Part shown: piece by piece, positions 1 to 11,241 of the stretch
Layout: each line of letters begins with the position of its first letter
Position numbering within the stretch: position 1 is the stretch's first letter
NCBI GenBank assembly: GCA_037783415.1
Contig: JAZGTN010000013.1
Coordinates: 248,001 to 312,000, forward strand
DNA length: 64,000 bases
Direction: 5' to 3'
Origin: Leptasterias polaris
Lineage: Eukaryota > Echinodermata > Asteroidea > Forcipulatida > Asteriidae
Translations under genes and position numbers: made by a program
The notes under the pieces: generated by a model
Told to the model about the DNA's origin: nothing
What the model saw: the letters and a program-made list of their open reading frames with translations, nothing else
The model's database searches: none

Positions 1-239
1 AAAAAACAAAAAACTGTCTGTGACCCTTAGAAAAAAAAGAAAACTGTGAGGTGACCCTCCCCTTGGCTGAACCTATAAAGAACAAGTGCTAGAAGATTGA
101 GACGAAACAGATCATATTCTTCATACATCATCCCATGCTTTTGTGTGTGCTTTAATTCTTCAGCTCTCTCTTTCAATTCCTTCCACCGTGACCTATGACC
201 GTCTGCTTCTTGGTACACCAGCCTGTTTATGTGTGTATT

Positions 240-339
240 GTTGTGTATTGTTGTGTATTGTTGTGTTGTGTTGTGTTGTGTTGTGTTGTGTTGTGTTGTG
301 TTGTGTTGTGTTGTGTTGTGTTGTGTTGTGTTGTGTTGT
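240..339. repeat. (TTGTG)n pentanucleotide microsatellite
   Basis: About 100 bases of near-perfect TTGTG units, with two TTGTGTA-type variants at the left end. The cysteine/valine-rich or threonine/glutamine/histidine-rich frames across it are artefacts of the repeat. The flanks at 1-239 show no gene. Confidence 0.95.
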
Positions 340-2519
340 CTCTTAGCCTTCGAAAACAATGTAGGGTCGAAATGTCAGGCCTTTAACTTCCATAATGTTT
401 ACAATAAAATCTATTGACAAACGCGAGTCGCTTTTACTAGAGGAAAGACTCCCCCCCCCCCCCCCCCCGATTCCCATCGAACCAGACTACAGACCTTTAT
501 CTATATAGCGCGAAGCTTTGTCTCACTCTTTCCTCACTTGATGACAGCGCGCGCATTATGTAAACATAAAGGGGGTATAGAGAAACCACTCCCCAAATCA
601 GAACACTCAATAAATCTGACCCGCAATCGAGGAATACTCACAAAATAATGTAAGCCGGGCTGCCAGGTTAAGCCGTGGTTATAGTTATCAAAATAAAAAA
701 CAATTGGAGACAAAGTCCAACCTAATCATCAACTTAAACCATAAAGGCCGTGTTTTTGACTTGACAGACACCCTAGGCACAGTGGATATATCTCACTATG
801 GGGCGCTGGAAAAACTGTTTCAATTATAATGCTGCGTCAAACAAATCCAGCTGAATGTTCACGTGACTTACCTTTCTCTTTAAAGTCACGAGGTATTTGG
901 CTCTTGAACAAGTTTCACAGTTCTCACTATTGTTAGTATATTATTGTAAAGTATATAAGTACTATATGTTCCAGTGGTTAGACTACATGACTTGCAATCA
1001 CAAGGTTGTGGGTTCGACTCCTTACAGCTAACCGCTGATTTCACATTGACTAGAATATAATTATAAGTATTGTCGTGGCTATAGTTACTGAATCACAATT
1101 TCTTGAGTTGTGCAATATGATTCATAATCATAGACAGACCATGTTTGTATGAGAGAGATAATTGGCTGTTGCCAAATATGGCGTTTATAATAATTTGTTA
1201 TAAACTATTATGTCCTTGTGAGAGCTTTGCCGAGTTCCATTGACGGCAAGATCATCTGAACATGGAGGTAGACCTCCATGGTCTGAACAGCACCCAAAAA
1301 AGTAATGTGCAAATCTATATACACAAATTGTACGAATCAATATAAAATGTATACACGATTCTTTCAGTCAATGCTTTAGCATGCATTGAGTTTGAACACC
1401 GGGGTTAATTGATTATCGAACTTTACATTTCAGCAATTCCTGATATACCATTGAAGTACATATCGGCTTTACATTGAATGTTTCGTATATCATGGTATAT
1501 CCTAAAGCAAAGACATCACCCAAACCCCAACGGTTATACATTATTGACAAGGTGACGTTCGGTGTCAAATAACGCAGAAACTCCCATGGGGCATTCCTCA
1601 AGAAGTCACGGGCAGGTTAAGAAGAAATGACGTGGCTCTGAACGCCAGCGTGATAGCTGATTATAATAATAACAACCCACCTGGTAATTGTAGCCAAACA
1701 TGACGATCACTTTAAATCAGGAAGTGCACACATACAATACAAACACTTGGTGTATATGCATGTAGGCCTAAAAATGTCCGCCTGTATAGTTTGTATAAAC
1801 TTCGCAGTTCTGACACAATTTAATGTATACCTGCTCCTATGAATGACTTCCTTTTCAGGTTTGTTGGTCCAGTCTATGATCTCTGGAGAATGGCCTATAG
1901 CTCATTTTGGGGTAAACAAGACAAAATACCCACGCGTTCATAAGTATGATTTACTCATTCTACAATGTGTATTGATGCACAGCAGGTATCAACGAATGGT
2001 TTTGTAATCCACGTTAATGATTTACATCCACCATTGATGAATAATTATGCTCCATTAACGTTCACTCCGTATGGGGTTTCCCCTTTACGGTCTTTCCATG
2101 TAGTACACCGTAATTTATGTGCACGTGCGTCGCCATGTTCACATTTAGCAGACTGCACTGAAATTCTCATTACAACATTCCGTTACGGTAGTCTACTGGC
2201 CGATGAGAAACTGTCCTTGCAGGACACCTTGACTCCAACATGTCGTAAAACCACCTGCTGTCGATATATCACTTTGTCCTACGATGGAAACTAATAGCGT
2301 CATGTAGTTTTTTACCGTTTTACATTGCGGGAAGCAGATTCAGTTTCTGTTATCTATTAACCATAATTTGTAGGTCAAAGGTCAAGTTTGTACTGCAGGG
2401 AGATTGCATGTTGAACAGCAATAAGATATTTTGCCACGACATAAAAGCTACATGGTAACAATAGGAAACAATTTACACTGAAGGGGAACGTTTGGAACAC
2501 ATGAACACATATGCTATTT
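340..2519. other. Intergenic, no convincing gene
   Basis: I see no supported coding exon here. It contains an 18-base poly-C tract at 451-468, a tRNA-like fragment at about 966-1030 and a 20-base near-palindrome at 1261-1280 (9-bp arms around an AG centre). A 109-codon open frame at 1965-2294 has no recognisable domain, splice logic or repeat structure and is not called. Confidence 0.6.
966..1030 (+). repeat. tRNA-like fragment (SINE head relic)
   Basis: A box-A-like GTGGTTAGACTAC is followed about 30 bases later by a box-B-like GGTTCGACTCC, in the order and spacing of a tRNA. The acceptor stem cannot be closed, so this looks like a SINE head relic rather than a working tRNA gene. Confidence 0.4.
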
Positions 2520-3430
2520 CGTTACTAAATGCTTTCTCTAAGATTTTGGAAACATTAATGCAAATTGCAGACTTTCTAATTTTCTTGATTCCAAAACAAA
2601 TCTTACTCCCAATCAGTATCGTTCTGTGGTAGATCAACTGTGCATGCTTTGTTAGATTTTTATAATAATCTCCTCTGACTCTGTTAATAAAGATCCCTCG
2701 GAAATTTCTTTAGGTATCTTCTTAGATATTAAGAAAGCATTTGACATTGTCAATCATCCTATTTTATTGAGTAACTAAATTGAAGCATTATGGTATTCGA
2801 GGAATTGCGCCTGGTTTTCTATAGTTATTTAAAAGACCGTAAACAGTATGTAGTTTTTGATGGAGTTAAATCCAGCTGTAAAGAAATCAATTGTGGCGTA
2901 CCACAATGGTCAAATCTGGGGCCATTGTTATTCTTGTATGTTAATGACATGCCTAGATGTGTTGTACCATAGAGAAAGGACCACGTGGTCCTTTCCATGC
3001 TTAAACCGGATCCTTTTCGCTGATGATACTACTTCGATCGCCTCTGGGCAGGATTTAAAGATCCTAGCTGGTACAGTTAATTCTGAACTTTTGATTCTGC
3101 AAGACTGGTTCATCCGGACAAGAAATATTATATTTGTTATTCCTTGAAACAAAAAGAACACTTTTTACCTGAGGTTTCTCTTAGTTTAGAAAATGTCGTT
3201 CTTAGAAAAGTTCCTTCCACTGTGTTTCTTGGACTTGAAACTGATAAACAATTGAACTCAACAAAAGTCTCTTGACAGGTGTGTTTCTGGGTCAACTGTT
3301 TGTCACCTCCTCTGTGAGGTTGTTTCCAACTATAGGGTAAGCCGTTGGATGAAAAGACTTGGATATCACGGACTTTGTTGTCAAGTGACAAAGGAAATGT
3401 TTTGAGGACGTGTAAAGCTGAATATCAAGT
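2520..3430 (+). mobile_element. Decayed LINE reverse transcriptase fragment
   Basis: Across shifting frames, successive reverse-transcriptase motifs appear in the correct order. The palm motif FLDIKKAFDIVNH is at about 2725-2760, then the QYVVFDG...GVPQ..LGPLLFLYVND block at about 2845-2950, then LFADDT (catalytic aspartates) at about 3010-3030, then a VFLGLE.D block near 3225. The FADD form and the GVPQ-S-LGPLLF block fit a CR1/L2/Jockey-like non-LTR element. Several frameshifts and stops make it non-functional. No endonuclease domain or 3' tail was seen. Confidence 0.75.
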
Positions 3431-4280
3431 TGTAAATACTACATAGTACAATATAGTAATATGGCCCAATTTAAAGCTGCTTCAGACAGAACGTTGGTAA
3501 GCTCAAAACAATTATGCTTCCGGTACCAGAAAGTTACCAGCCTAGATAACATGTTACACTGGTTTGGTATCCTGCCTGGCTATTTTGTTTGCTAAGCATA
3601 ACATTGTTAGGCAATATATATGCTTCTGCAGCTCTGATAAATCTGGCACAGCTGGCTGGAAGCAAGCGTAATACTTTGGTGCGCCAGTGCTAGCTCGATC
3701 ACTATGGTTGCACGAAAGCAATGGACAGTTCGACATCGCCCTCTCTCGAATCAAAATTACCAATGATTTCCCTTGATCTTACCATTGATATCCATTATAC
3801 TGACAGTATAAACGGATATCAATAGATCATGATCATACCAATCAGTTCCTCAATGTCTAGGTCAAGCTGAATCTTCGAATCTTTCATTTAAAAATCCCGT
3901 GCGTACGTACGGTACCTAATTAAAAACCAAATCAGCGAACAGTATTGAAGAGTTGTGTGCACCTTCCTTTTACTGTTTTTTACTGAAGTGAACCTCTGGA
4001 CGAAATGAGGTGGTCTTTCATTGGTACCCTTGAGAACGGGGTTGAAGCGGTGTAGTGTACTGTGTGTGCGGGCGTTTCATGTGCAAAAAGGCGCGCGCGT
4101 TCTGCAGTCATTCCATTTCCATTTTCCAGCGCATCCAAGTAGCATCTGCTCAACCGCGCACGCTTCATCCAAAGGGCAAACATAGTTAGTTAGATTTTAA
4201 AAATAATCATACAAACAATAGGATCCTAATGTTTCCATTTTAAATTTACCCTATTTTGGGCCTATTTTTGTTTGTGGAAC
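3431..4280. other. Intergenic; upstream region of the unknown gene
   Basis: No gene is seen. A short hairpin at about 3784-3821 pairs TTGATATCC with GGATATCAA through an interrupted stem. The last few hundred bases are the presumed promoter/5' UTR of the gene starting at 4281; no clear TATA box was identified. Confidence 0.4.
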
Positions 4281-4373
4281 ATGAAAAAGTTGACCAATTC
4301 CACCAAGGGTGGCGACCTGGGTACACCACGCGGACGGGATAACGGCGAAGGGCAAGCCGGGAAGACCTCTGAG
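4281..4373 (+). CDS. Unknown gene, candidate exon 1
   Basis: It runs from an ATG to a strong donor (GAG|GTAGGC) with no stop, 93 bases, phase 0, and encodes a basic/glycine-rich 31-residue N-terminus (MKKLTNSTKGGD...). The phase fits the next exon exactly. Another first exon remains possible. Confidence 0.45.
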
Positions 4374-7300
4374 GTAGGCCCACGTTCTCGCTTCATTTAC
4401 AGTGTTCAGACCTGGGTATTCACATTCAGTTAAAACTACTTTCGTTTGGGGTCTTTATAGGGCCTTGTCACACAAGGAAACTTTTCAGGCAACTTGGAGG
4501 CAACCAACTGCCGTGCATGCTATACACGACCACTTAATTGGTAGCACAAGAGTAATTTTTCAAACAGTGTCTTACGACCCCCAAGAATAATATGTTAATA
4601 TTCAAATGTGAACGGTTTCTCTTGTTCTTGGAGATTGCCTGGAACTGGTTGCCTGTAAATTGCTTCGTGTGACATGACCCTTACATATCTACAAGAACAA
4701 ATAATTGATACAGCTATTTTATATCATAATGTCGTAACTCATAAATAGCTAGCCCTATGTACTTCTTTCGTTTCTCAGTTTATTTGTCTGACTTCATGTA
4801 ACATTGATGTTTAGACTTAGAGTATGAAACAAAATGTCTATTACTATTTTATTTACCTTGATCATAGAGGATATATAGTGTACACAAATTAAGTGAGTAT
4901 ATCCCTGGTACATGGTCTCCGTTGCAAGTAGTTGAGTCTATCTCCCCCCCCCCCCCCCCCCCCCCCCCATTACGCCCATAGAGTTCATGACCGTGTGTAG
5001 CACGTCTCGGTAACTAAAAGGGTACCATCTTACACCTCCGGGCAAAAGGGGCAAATTTAATAGAGATCTTATAACAAATTATTCACAGTCACACGGACTC
5101 GATCTTGGGTAACACTACTTGCAAAGTAGACTGGTATGGGTGGGATAGACCTTGCTATAGTTTTATTTCAACATGTGATTAATATTTAAGAATGTAAATG
5201 TTTGCATCGGGGATAAAGAATATAGTTTGGTTACCCTTACACCGATGTGTAATAAGCACTGTATACTCAGTATTTTTCCGAGTCCGACAGATTGACTCGG
5301 GAAAGTACTGAGTATTCAGTGCTTACACATCGGTGTAAGGGTAAAAAAATATATATATATTATTTTTTTAAATACATTGTCTGGTATGTTTCCCAGTGGG
5401 GAACTTTGATTTGATTGATTTGACTTTCCGCAGCCATTGTCGGTCCACTGCAGGATGAAGGCCCCAGCATGATGTCTCCTAAATGTCTCTATTTTGTCTG
5501 ACTGATAGTTGTTAAAAAAATTTTCTTAGCACAAAACTGCTACGCAATGTTTTCTTTTTAAACAGCTCTATTTAGACCCTGCTCGGAGCCAAAACAAAAG
5601 CCATTAGACACGGCTTTAAATGATCGAAGTCTCTCGCATTCAAACGTTATTGGACATACTTAAGTGTGCGATTACTAATATGTTTCCATCGGTAATTTAA
5701 CTTAAAAGGCCAAGTGTATCTTTGGGTTTTTTAAACGTTTTTAGATCATACAATAAAACTAATCTGTGAACATTTTATTTCAAAAGATGGTAGCGTTTTT
5801 GAGATATTGCCGAAAATCTGGAGAGATTATGTCCACGCAGGAAAAATAATCCGTATAGGATTACGCAATCGTTTCATATGAACGTTTCTCAGATTTGAAT
5901 TGTTTTGAATTCCTTTCTACATAAAACCACATTCCTTAGAAGGAAATCGCTTCTGAAAATGGTATACATTATCAACAGCTGCAGTAACCCTTACCTAGTA
6001 CGTTTTTATGGTAATTAATTTTTGGAGTAATTGCCAAAGGTATAGGCCTACCCTGCCTGTTAAGCAATGTAAGTTGGCGTCAAAGGTTTTCACAAATTCT
6101 TTGAGTACTCGAAAGACTTCGGGTATTTTACAGAATTTACTGAAATGTTCGTTTTCATCTGCAGTTTTGCAAGAAGTTGCCGCTGCCAGCCATTGAGACC
6201 GACCCAGATTTCCCCGCTACTGTCCTGAGTGCAGAGACCATGCACATTAGACATAAGGTATTTATTAACCAGACTTGAAGGACAATATGTCTTATTCATG
6301 AACGACGATAACGATCCTAGTTGGAGGATTTGTTGTTGTAATAGTCCATAATATTATCAATAACGACATGCTAGTGTCAACACAACAGGTGTTCATTCCT
6401 ACGTGATGTTGACACTACTATTTATGTGGAAGGCTACGTGCATCGCTACATGATTTACAATTCTATAAGAAATACACTATTCCATTAAAGATTGTCCTTC
6501 ACAAGTTAAATTTATCACATAGTATCAATGTTAACTAAGCGTGTATTAAAGTGGCCATAAAAGTGCCAGACGGTATATTTTAGATTTATACTTTTTTCTG
6601 CAAGACTCTTGAAGCAGTAGTGGGGTGCCCTCAAAGTGGTGTTATTGTCTTCTTTTGTTTCATATTCAGCCAGCGTTGCAGCGTGACGCTGTTCAGACTA
6701 CGACCAAGCCGACATTTCACAGACAGCTCTCTGCCCAACGAAAGGCTGACCTACCAAGACTGATTCCCGGCCGGTGCGGCCCTCCAAACCTCCCCGGACG
6801 TCCCCAAGGTCCGTGCGGGGATTTGCCGCACAAGACAGTGCAGGGGAGCAATAAACGAGATAGAAGCTCAAGCTTGGGCTCGTCACAGAAGCATCTTGTC
6901 AATCCACCTTGGGCTCCGTGCAAGGTTGTCGATCCAACCTACATAGGTAACATCTACTTCGATCGGCTTCCGAAAGGACTGAAACAACTAGAGCCTGTCG
7001 ACATGTGCTACAGACACGGCCATCACCGTCGTCTGAATCCCCTCGGGAAAGCACAGAACGAGGGCCCACTGAGACGAAGCTGTACTAACCTAATAAGAGC
7101 GCATATACACAAACAAAAAGTACAAGAGAAAAAAGTTATCCCAGTTGCAGTCGTCAAGACGGAAGCTTCTACTGACGACAAGCCTGAAGACGTTGAAGTT
7201 GGTGAGAACAGAAACAGGAAAAGTTTGGACATTGACGCTGATTTGGGATCAAAGCCTGACCCGTGTGACTTACTCAAACCTGAGAGTAGTTTCGTTTTCT

Positions 7301-10014
7301 CAACTGAATACCAAACCGATAATAAAAGTTGCCGAAGTTCCAGTTCAGTATCAAAGCAGCAAAATGGAACTTATCCCAGTGAAACAAGCCAAGTTACTGA
7401 GCAATCATGTCAGATGCCGTCGTCAGCCAATGGCGACTGCCAGCTACAGAGTACCACTTTCTGCAAAACTATCCCCACATGTAAATTGGCTGAAAATCTT
7501 CAGCAAACGACACAGGGTTTTTTGAGTCGAGAACACGTGGAAAAGGAAACGCTCATATTATTTTCAGTGTCTTCAGAAAACAGTTTGTCCGATCACGAAT
7601 TGAAGGTGCCAGATGAAAATCCCCGCAATAAGAACTCATCAAAACCACACATAGAGAGACGAGGAAGTCTCAGTTCTTGCCTACCAAAGGGTAAGCTTCG
7701 CACAGACGAGGTGTCTAAAAGCTTTTCGGCCTTATCCTTGAAAGAAAAGCAGCTTGTTGACGTTGGCAAGACAAACCATACCATGCCCCATCATGAACAA
7801 AGGGAAGAAATTATGGTGGAAAGGCATGTGTCTACAGACGTGGAAATTACAAGAGAAACAGTCCCTGTTGTCCCCGAGTTGGGAGACAACGCCTGTAAGG
7901 AAGTCAAGACCACTGGTCAGCAGCAGGACGAAACTTCCCATGACATCCCCTCATTAGGATCCACCGAGGTCGAAACCCCGGTAACTAAACCCACGACGTC
8001 CCTCACTAAAAATGTCATTTGTCCCAACACTGAAACTAAGACGGACGTGTCTGATGAACTAAATAAACCTATTCTTGTTGATTCGGTCGTCAGAACTGTG
8101 ACAACACATCGCGGGGATTCAAAAAGCCCCACAAGTGTTTGTGACACAAAAATCCCCCCTCACAAACTCCTAAGCTTGTCTGATGAGGTATCCACAGGTA
8201 CCCGGGGTGATCCGCCCAAAGTTGTGGTGCATTCGAAGGTTCCAGTTAGAAGCTTGGCCGGTAAAATCCATGAGCCATCCACCAAAACTATCATCAAGCA
8301 AACACTTCCACCTGCGTTTCAGAATGAACACTCGGAAGAAAGTTATGGGTCTGTTGGACGTCATCGCCCTGAACAAGAAAAACTGAAATACAGTAAAGTA
8401 TCCCAAGATGTACCGATTGATCTAACATCTACAAGATGCAAGGTGGATCGAGCATGTACAAACAAAACAAGCAGTAAGTTGAAAACAAAAGCTAAAAGGG
8501 AGACAAATTCAGCGACTGCCAATTTGAAAGAGACCTCTTCAAAACGAGATTCTGAGAAACCGAAGCCAATCATCGAAGAGAATACACAGTGTCCTGATGA
8601 AATTAAGCCAGAGACAGTTGTGTGCAAGCCTGGTGGCTCACAACTGGAAACCGTTGACCCAGACACTGACCAGGAATCATCTGATGTCTGCCCAGACCTA
8701 GCAATCGGCGTCAGGCTTTTCCGAACACCAGTGGATGAAGTCAGGCCAAGAGTATCCGATTTAGAGATTCAACCACTCGAAAAGGAAAACCGGCCACCTT
8801 CAGAAACACACACTGAAGGAGACCATCAAATACTTGACGTTGGTGATAATGTGGACAATGTCATTAATGGTGCTTTGCTAATTCAACAGAAGTCCAAAGA
8901 AGATTGCACCGCACCACAAGAAAGGGAATCTCTGGCAATGGTTGAGGTAGTTCCCAAAAAGCAGCCAGTTGTAGCTGAGGATATTCAAAACGATCAGCAC
9001 GAGGAGACCTGTGGCAGAGTTGTGGACAAGAAAAGGGTTATTTTGACAAAGCCTGAAGAAGTTTTGATTACTGACGAAGATAACATGCAAAAGGAAACAG
9101 GAAAACGAGTAACTTTAATAGCAACAGACGTGGACATTTCTCCACAATCTGATGTCAAAAGGGGAATGGAAAATGAAAAGAATGTCCAAGGAATGACAAA
9201 GAAGAGTGAATTACCTTCCTCGAAGAATGTAGACGGAGATGAGAATCTCGGAGATCCAGAGGGTGAATCGTTGACTATGTATGTTCCTCCTCTACCCTGC
9301 TCTTCTGCAACACAAGAGCTCACAACAGAGGGTATATCGCAAGACCGATCGCCATGCCGTTGGAGAATCAACCTCGATTCTAACAGGCTCGACCACCTGC
9401 TTCAGGTCCAAGATAACCTCCTTAAAGATGGATCAAGGGGTTGCGGAGACTGGAAGGAGCGCCCTGTCAACTACGTCGATCCAAATGTCCCTCTTGAAGA
9501 TATGCTAACCAAGTACTTCACGGACCACACTCCACTGGATTCCGCCTTCCGTGCCATTAATATTGTCAACTCTTACTCCAGCTCAATCAGCTACAACTCT
9601 CACCAAGCCCAGGAACGTGTAGTTGCAGCTCTACAGAGCATCAAGCAGGAAGAGGTCTACAAGCACGCTGTCATCTGTCCACTGGCGAGTCAGTGTGCAA
9701 ACGCCACCCGTGAGTTTGGCGAGTCCTTGTACAAGGCTTTCCGGAGGTTCTCAAACCGGTCGATGGCTGCGCAGGAGGCGATGATCGAGTACTACAGAAC
9801 CCTCGCCGAGGGTGAAATCACCGCCCCAGAGATGGTGAAGCAGATCAAACACGACGGGAGGAAGTTATACATGGTTTGGGAAGGAGGTCGATATGTCACT
9901 AGGTACGCTGAGGATGACGAGTGCACCGGCAGTAGTGACGAAACCACTGCAGATGATGATACTACCGGCTCATCACTGACGCACATCCACAATCCTGCTA
10001 CGGATCGAAAATAG
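4281..10014 (+). CDS. Unknown large protein, 3-exon model (~1176 aa)
   Basis: The product is not recognised. I join three phase-0 exons: 4281-4373 (ATG to GAG|GTAGGC, 31 codons), 6165-6257 (CTGCAG acceptor, AAG|GTATTT donor, 31 codons) and 6670-10014 (TTTCATATTCAG acceptor, TAG stop, 1114 codons). All phases agree without adjustment. Residues 32-62 read FCKKLPLPAIETDPDFP onward, and residues ~63-200 are Pro/Gly/Arg-rich with short conserved-looking segments such as DPTYIGNIYF. Residues ~200-950 are Lys/Glu/Ser/Thr-rich, low in hydrophobics and probably disordered. Residues ~958-1145 form a compact, helical, tryptophan-containing region (RWRINLD...YVDPNVPLEDML...EYYRTLAEGEI...YMVWEGGRYVTRY). 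The tail is acidic and Ser/Thr-rich. No signal peptide or membrane helix is seen. The ATG at 6625 lies in the intron just before the acceptor and is unlikely to be the start. The terminal exon is near certain; the first exon is less so. Confidence 0.65.
4452..4682. mobile_element. Foldback/MITE-like element (~230 bp)
   Basis: Imperfect inverted ends: the left end begins GGGCCTTGTCACACAAGG and the right end is the complement of GGGTCATGTCACACGAAG, each followed by an AGGCAAC motif. It lies in intron 1 of the unknown gene and has no coding capacity. Confidence 0.6.
4944..4968. repeat. Poly-C tract (25 C)
   Basis: An uninterrupted run of 25 cytosines, the longest of several C or G runs in this window. 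It could form a G-quadruplex or i-motif, or be a length-unstable or assembly-prone site. Confidence 0.9.
5231..5343. mobile_element. Palindromic foldback element (~113 bp)
   Basis: Two arms of about 50 bp face each other around a 9-base centre. The left arm starts TTACCCTTACACCGATGTGT and the right arm ends with its complement. Half-copies of the same arm occur at about 49075-49130 and 31110-31130, so it is a dispersed family. It lies in intron 1 of the unknown gene. Confidence 0.8.
6165..6257 (+). CDS. Unknown gene, exon 2
   Basis: It has a good pyrimidine-rich acceptor (GTTTTCATCTGCAG) and an AAG|GTATTT donor. Only one of three frames is open, and it gives FCKKLPLPAIETDPDFP... followed by ATVLSAETMHIRHK. 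Phase 0 at both ends joins it to the terminal exon at 6670. Confidence 0.65.
6670..10014 (+). CDS. Unknown gene, terminal exon
   Basis: This is a 3345-base open frame ending in TAG at 10012-10014, preceded by the acceptor TTTGTTTCATATTCAG. It holds 95% of the protein. A second possible acceptor four bases downstream (CCAG) would shift the frame and is not used. A polyadenylation-like AATAAA lies at about 10885, after a foldback element at 10285-10412 that would fall in the 3' UTR. Confidence 0.85.
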   Translation, partial: PALQRDAVQTTTKPTFHRQLSAQRKADLPRLIPGRCGPPNLPGRPQGPCGDLPHKTVQGSNKRDRSSSLGSSQKHLVNPPWAPCKVVDPTYIGNIYFDRLPKGLKQLEPVDMCYRHGHHRRLNPLGKAQNEGPLRRSCTNLIRAHIHKQKVQEKKVIPVAVVKTEASTDDKPEDVEVGENRNRKSLDIDADLGSKPDPCDLLKPESSFVFSTEYQTDNKSCRSSSSVSKQQNGTYPSETSQVTEQSCQMPSSANGDCQLQSTTFCKTIPTCKLAENLQQTTQGFLSREHVEKETLILFSVSSENSLSDHELKVPDENPRNKNSSKPHIERRGSLSSCLPKGKLRTDEVSKSFSALSLKEKQLVDVGKTNHTMPHHEQREEIMVERHVSTDVEITRETVPVVPELGDNACKEVKTTGQQQDETSHDIPSLGSTEVETPVTKPTTSLTKNVICPNTETKTDVSDELNKPILVDSVVRTVTTHRGDSKSPTSVCDTKIPPHKLLSLSDEVSTGTRGDPPKVVVHSKVPVRSLAGKIHEPSTKTIIKQTLPPAFQNEHSEESYGSVGRHRPEQEKLKYSKVSQDVPIDLTSTRCKVDRACTNKTSSKLKTKAKRETNSATANLKETSSKRDSEKPKPIIEENTQCPDEIKPETVVCKPGGSQLETVDPDTDQESSDVCPDLAIGVRLFRTPVDEVRPRVSDLEIQPLEKENRPPSETHTEGDHQILDVGDNVDNVINGALLIQQKSKEDCTAPQERESLAMVEVVPKKQPVVAEDIQNDQHEETCGRVVDKKRVILTKPEEVLITDEDNMQKETGKRVTLIATDVDISPQSDVKRGMENEKNVQGMTKKSELPSSKNVDGDENLGDPEGESLTMYVPPLPCSSATQELTTEGISQDRSPCRWRINLDSNRLDHLLQVQDNLLKDGSRGCGDWKERPVNYVDPNVPLEDMLTKYFTDHTPLDSAFRAINIVNSYSSSISYNSHQAQERVVAALQSIKQEEVYKHAVICPLASQCANATREFGESLYKAFRRFSNRSMAAQEAMIEYYRTLAEGEITAPEMVKQIKHDGRKLYMVWEGGRYVTRYAEDDECTGSSDETTADDDTTGSSLTHIHNPATDRK

Positions 10015-10284
10015 CAATAGGCCATCGTAACTATTATTATCGACCCTCGCTTTTGGAGCAGAATAATCTGCACTATCACTATGTTTGGTAGACAACGGAC
10101 GTTGGCTCATTGGCTGCAACGACGACGTTGGAGGAGGATAGGTTTTGGCGTTCCAGTGTGACAGGAGACTCTGTCCCCCGAAGATTGTGTGTCCCCCCCC
10201 CACCCCCATACGGCGAACTGTGTACAAACTTCTTTTGATAGCGTCCTCTTTTGAATCATCCTCCTCCAGCCCATGTTAATTTAC

Positions 10285-10412
10285 CATGGGGGACCGAATC
10301 TCCGGGGAACAGATTTCCCTATGACACAGCTGTAGCCACTTGCCAAAAGCCGTTCATTCGGTAATAGTGTCAAAGGGAAATCTGTGCCCCGGAGATTCAG
10401 TCCCCCCCCCAT
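10285..10412. mobile_element. Foldback element in putative 3' UTR
   Basis: The left arm ATGGGGGACCGAATCTCCGG mirrors the right arm, which ends CCGGAGATTCAGTCCCCC. The arms are about 40 bp around a ~45-base centre. Fragments of the same arm recur just upstream (~10175-10200) and downstream (~10500-10530), suggesting repeated insertion or local decay. The rest of 10015-11241 holds only C/G runs and AT-rich sequence. Confidence 0.7.
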
Positions 10413-10958
10413 AAGGAGGTTAATTTAAAAGTGGCAGGTAGGCCTATTAGAAGAAATGTGTACAAAATTCGCCGATTGGGGGTGGGGGGGGGGGGTACAC
10501 AGAATCTCCGTGGGACGGACAGAATCTCCTGCTAAAACGGCCTTATAGTTTGCTTAGTGTTTGAATCTGTGTTGTTCATTGTTTACTTTAATAATGCTTG
10601 TTATTGGAATGCATAACAGAAGAAGCAGAATAAGATTACTTCGGAGCAGTTGATGATGAATCTCCCGAAATACCACTGTTTAAATCGGGACTTAAAATCG
10701 TTACTTTATTTTTGCTAGAGCTTTATGAAAACCCTAGGTTGATCTATTGTTTTTCAAACAACTTAGTTCCCTCTGTAAGATATGGTTATCGGTAATGACA
10801 AAGTGAACAACCGTTTGTAATTAACAAAAATATATTTAATGGTCAAATTGAAAATACATGTGACTTAAAACACGCAAAGATATTGAAAATAAAGCCCGAA
10901 TTAATGTGAATCTCCGGTTCCTCTCTTGCGTCGATGTCGGCCAAAAAGGACCACCCCA

Positions 10959-11171
10959 CCCCCCCCCCCCCCCCCCCTTTGTGCCGAAAAATGACAGCCA
11001 ACCAAAGATTTCCATTGTGCTGTCAGAGAACCACACACCTTCGACACCGTGCTGTTAAATTGTTTTTTCAAAAATTCATATAAGTTGCAACATACGTTTG
11101 CTGGACAAGGACTCTCGATCTCTATGAGAAGAACTAAAAGCACTGCCGTCCCGCCCCCCCCCCCCCCCCCC
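10959..11171. repeat. Two poly-C tracts upstream of TIMM22
   Basis: Runs of 19 C (10959-10977) and 18 C (11154-11171) lie about 280 and 70 bases upstream of the TIMM22 start codon, in its promoter or 5' UTR. Open frames through them encode poly-Pro or poly-Gly and are artefacts. Confidence 0.85.
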
Positions 11172-11241
11172 AACAAAAAAGAAGTCGAACGTTCTTTTGA
11201 AATAGCGCCCTCAACTGGTACACATAAAAATATTATCCAAC

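Noticed and set aside
143..417. Cys/Val-rich and Thr/Gln/His-rich open frames
   Set aside because: They are translations of the (TTGTG)n microsatellite in several frames; no splice or start context.
1965..2294. 109-codon open frame
   Set aside because: No recognisable motif, repeat or splice context; length is compatible with chance in this composition.
6625..6669. ATG at 6625 as the start of the large ORF
   Set aside because: It lies in the polypyrimidine tract directly before a strong acceptor at 6669, and a phase-0 upstream exon is available at 6165-6257.
7023..9371. Several antisense and shifted frames inside the unknown gene
   Set aside because: Shadows of the 3.3-kb terminal exon, which has the acceptor, the stop and the longest uninterrupted frame.
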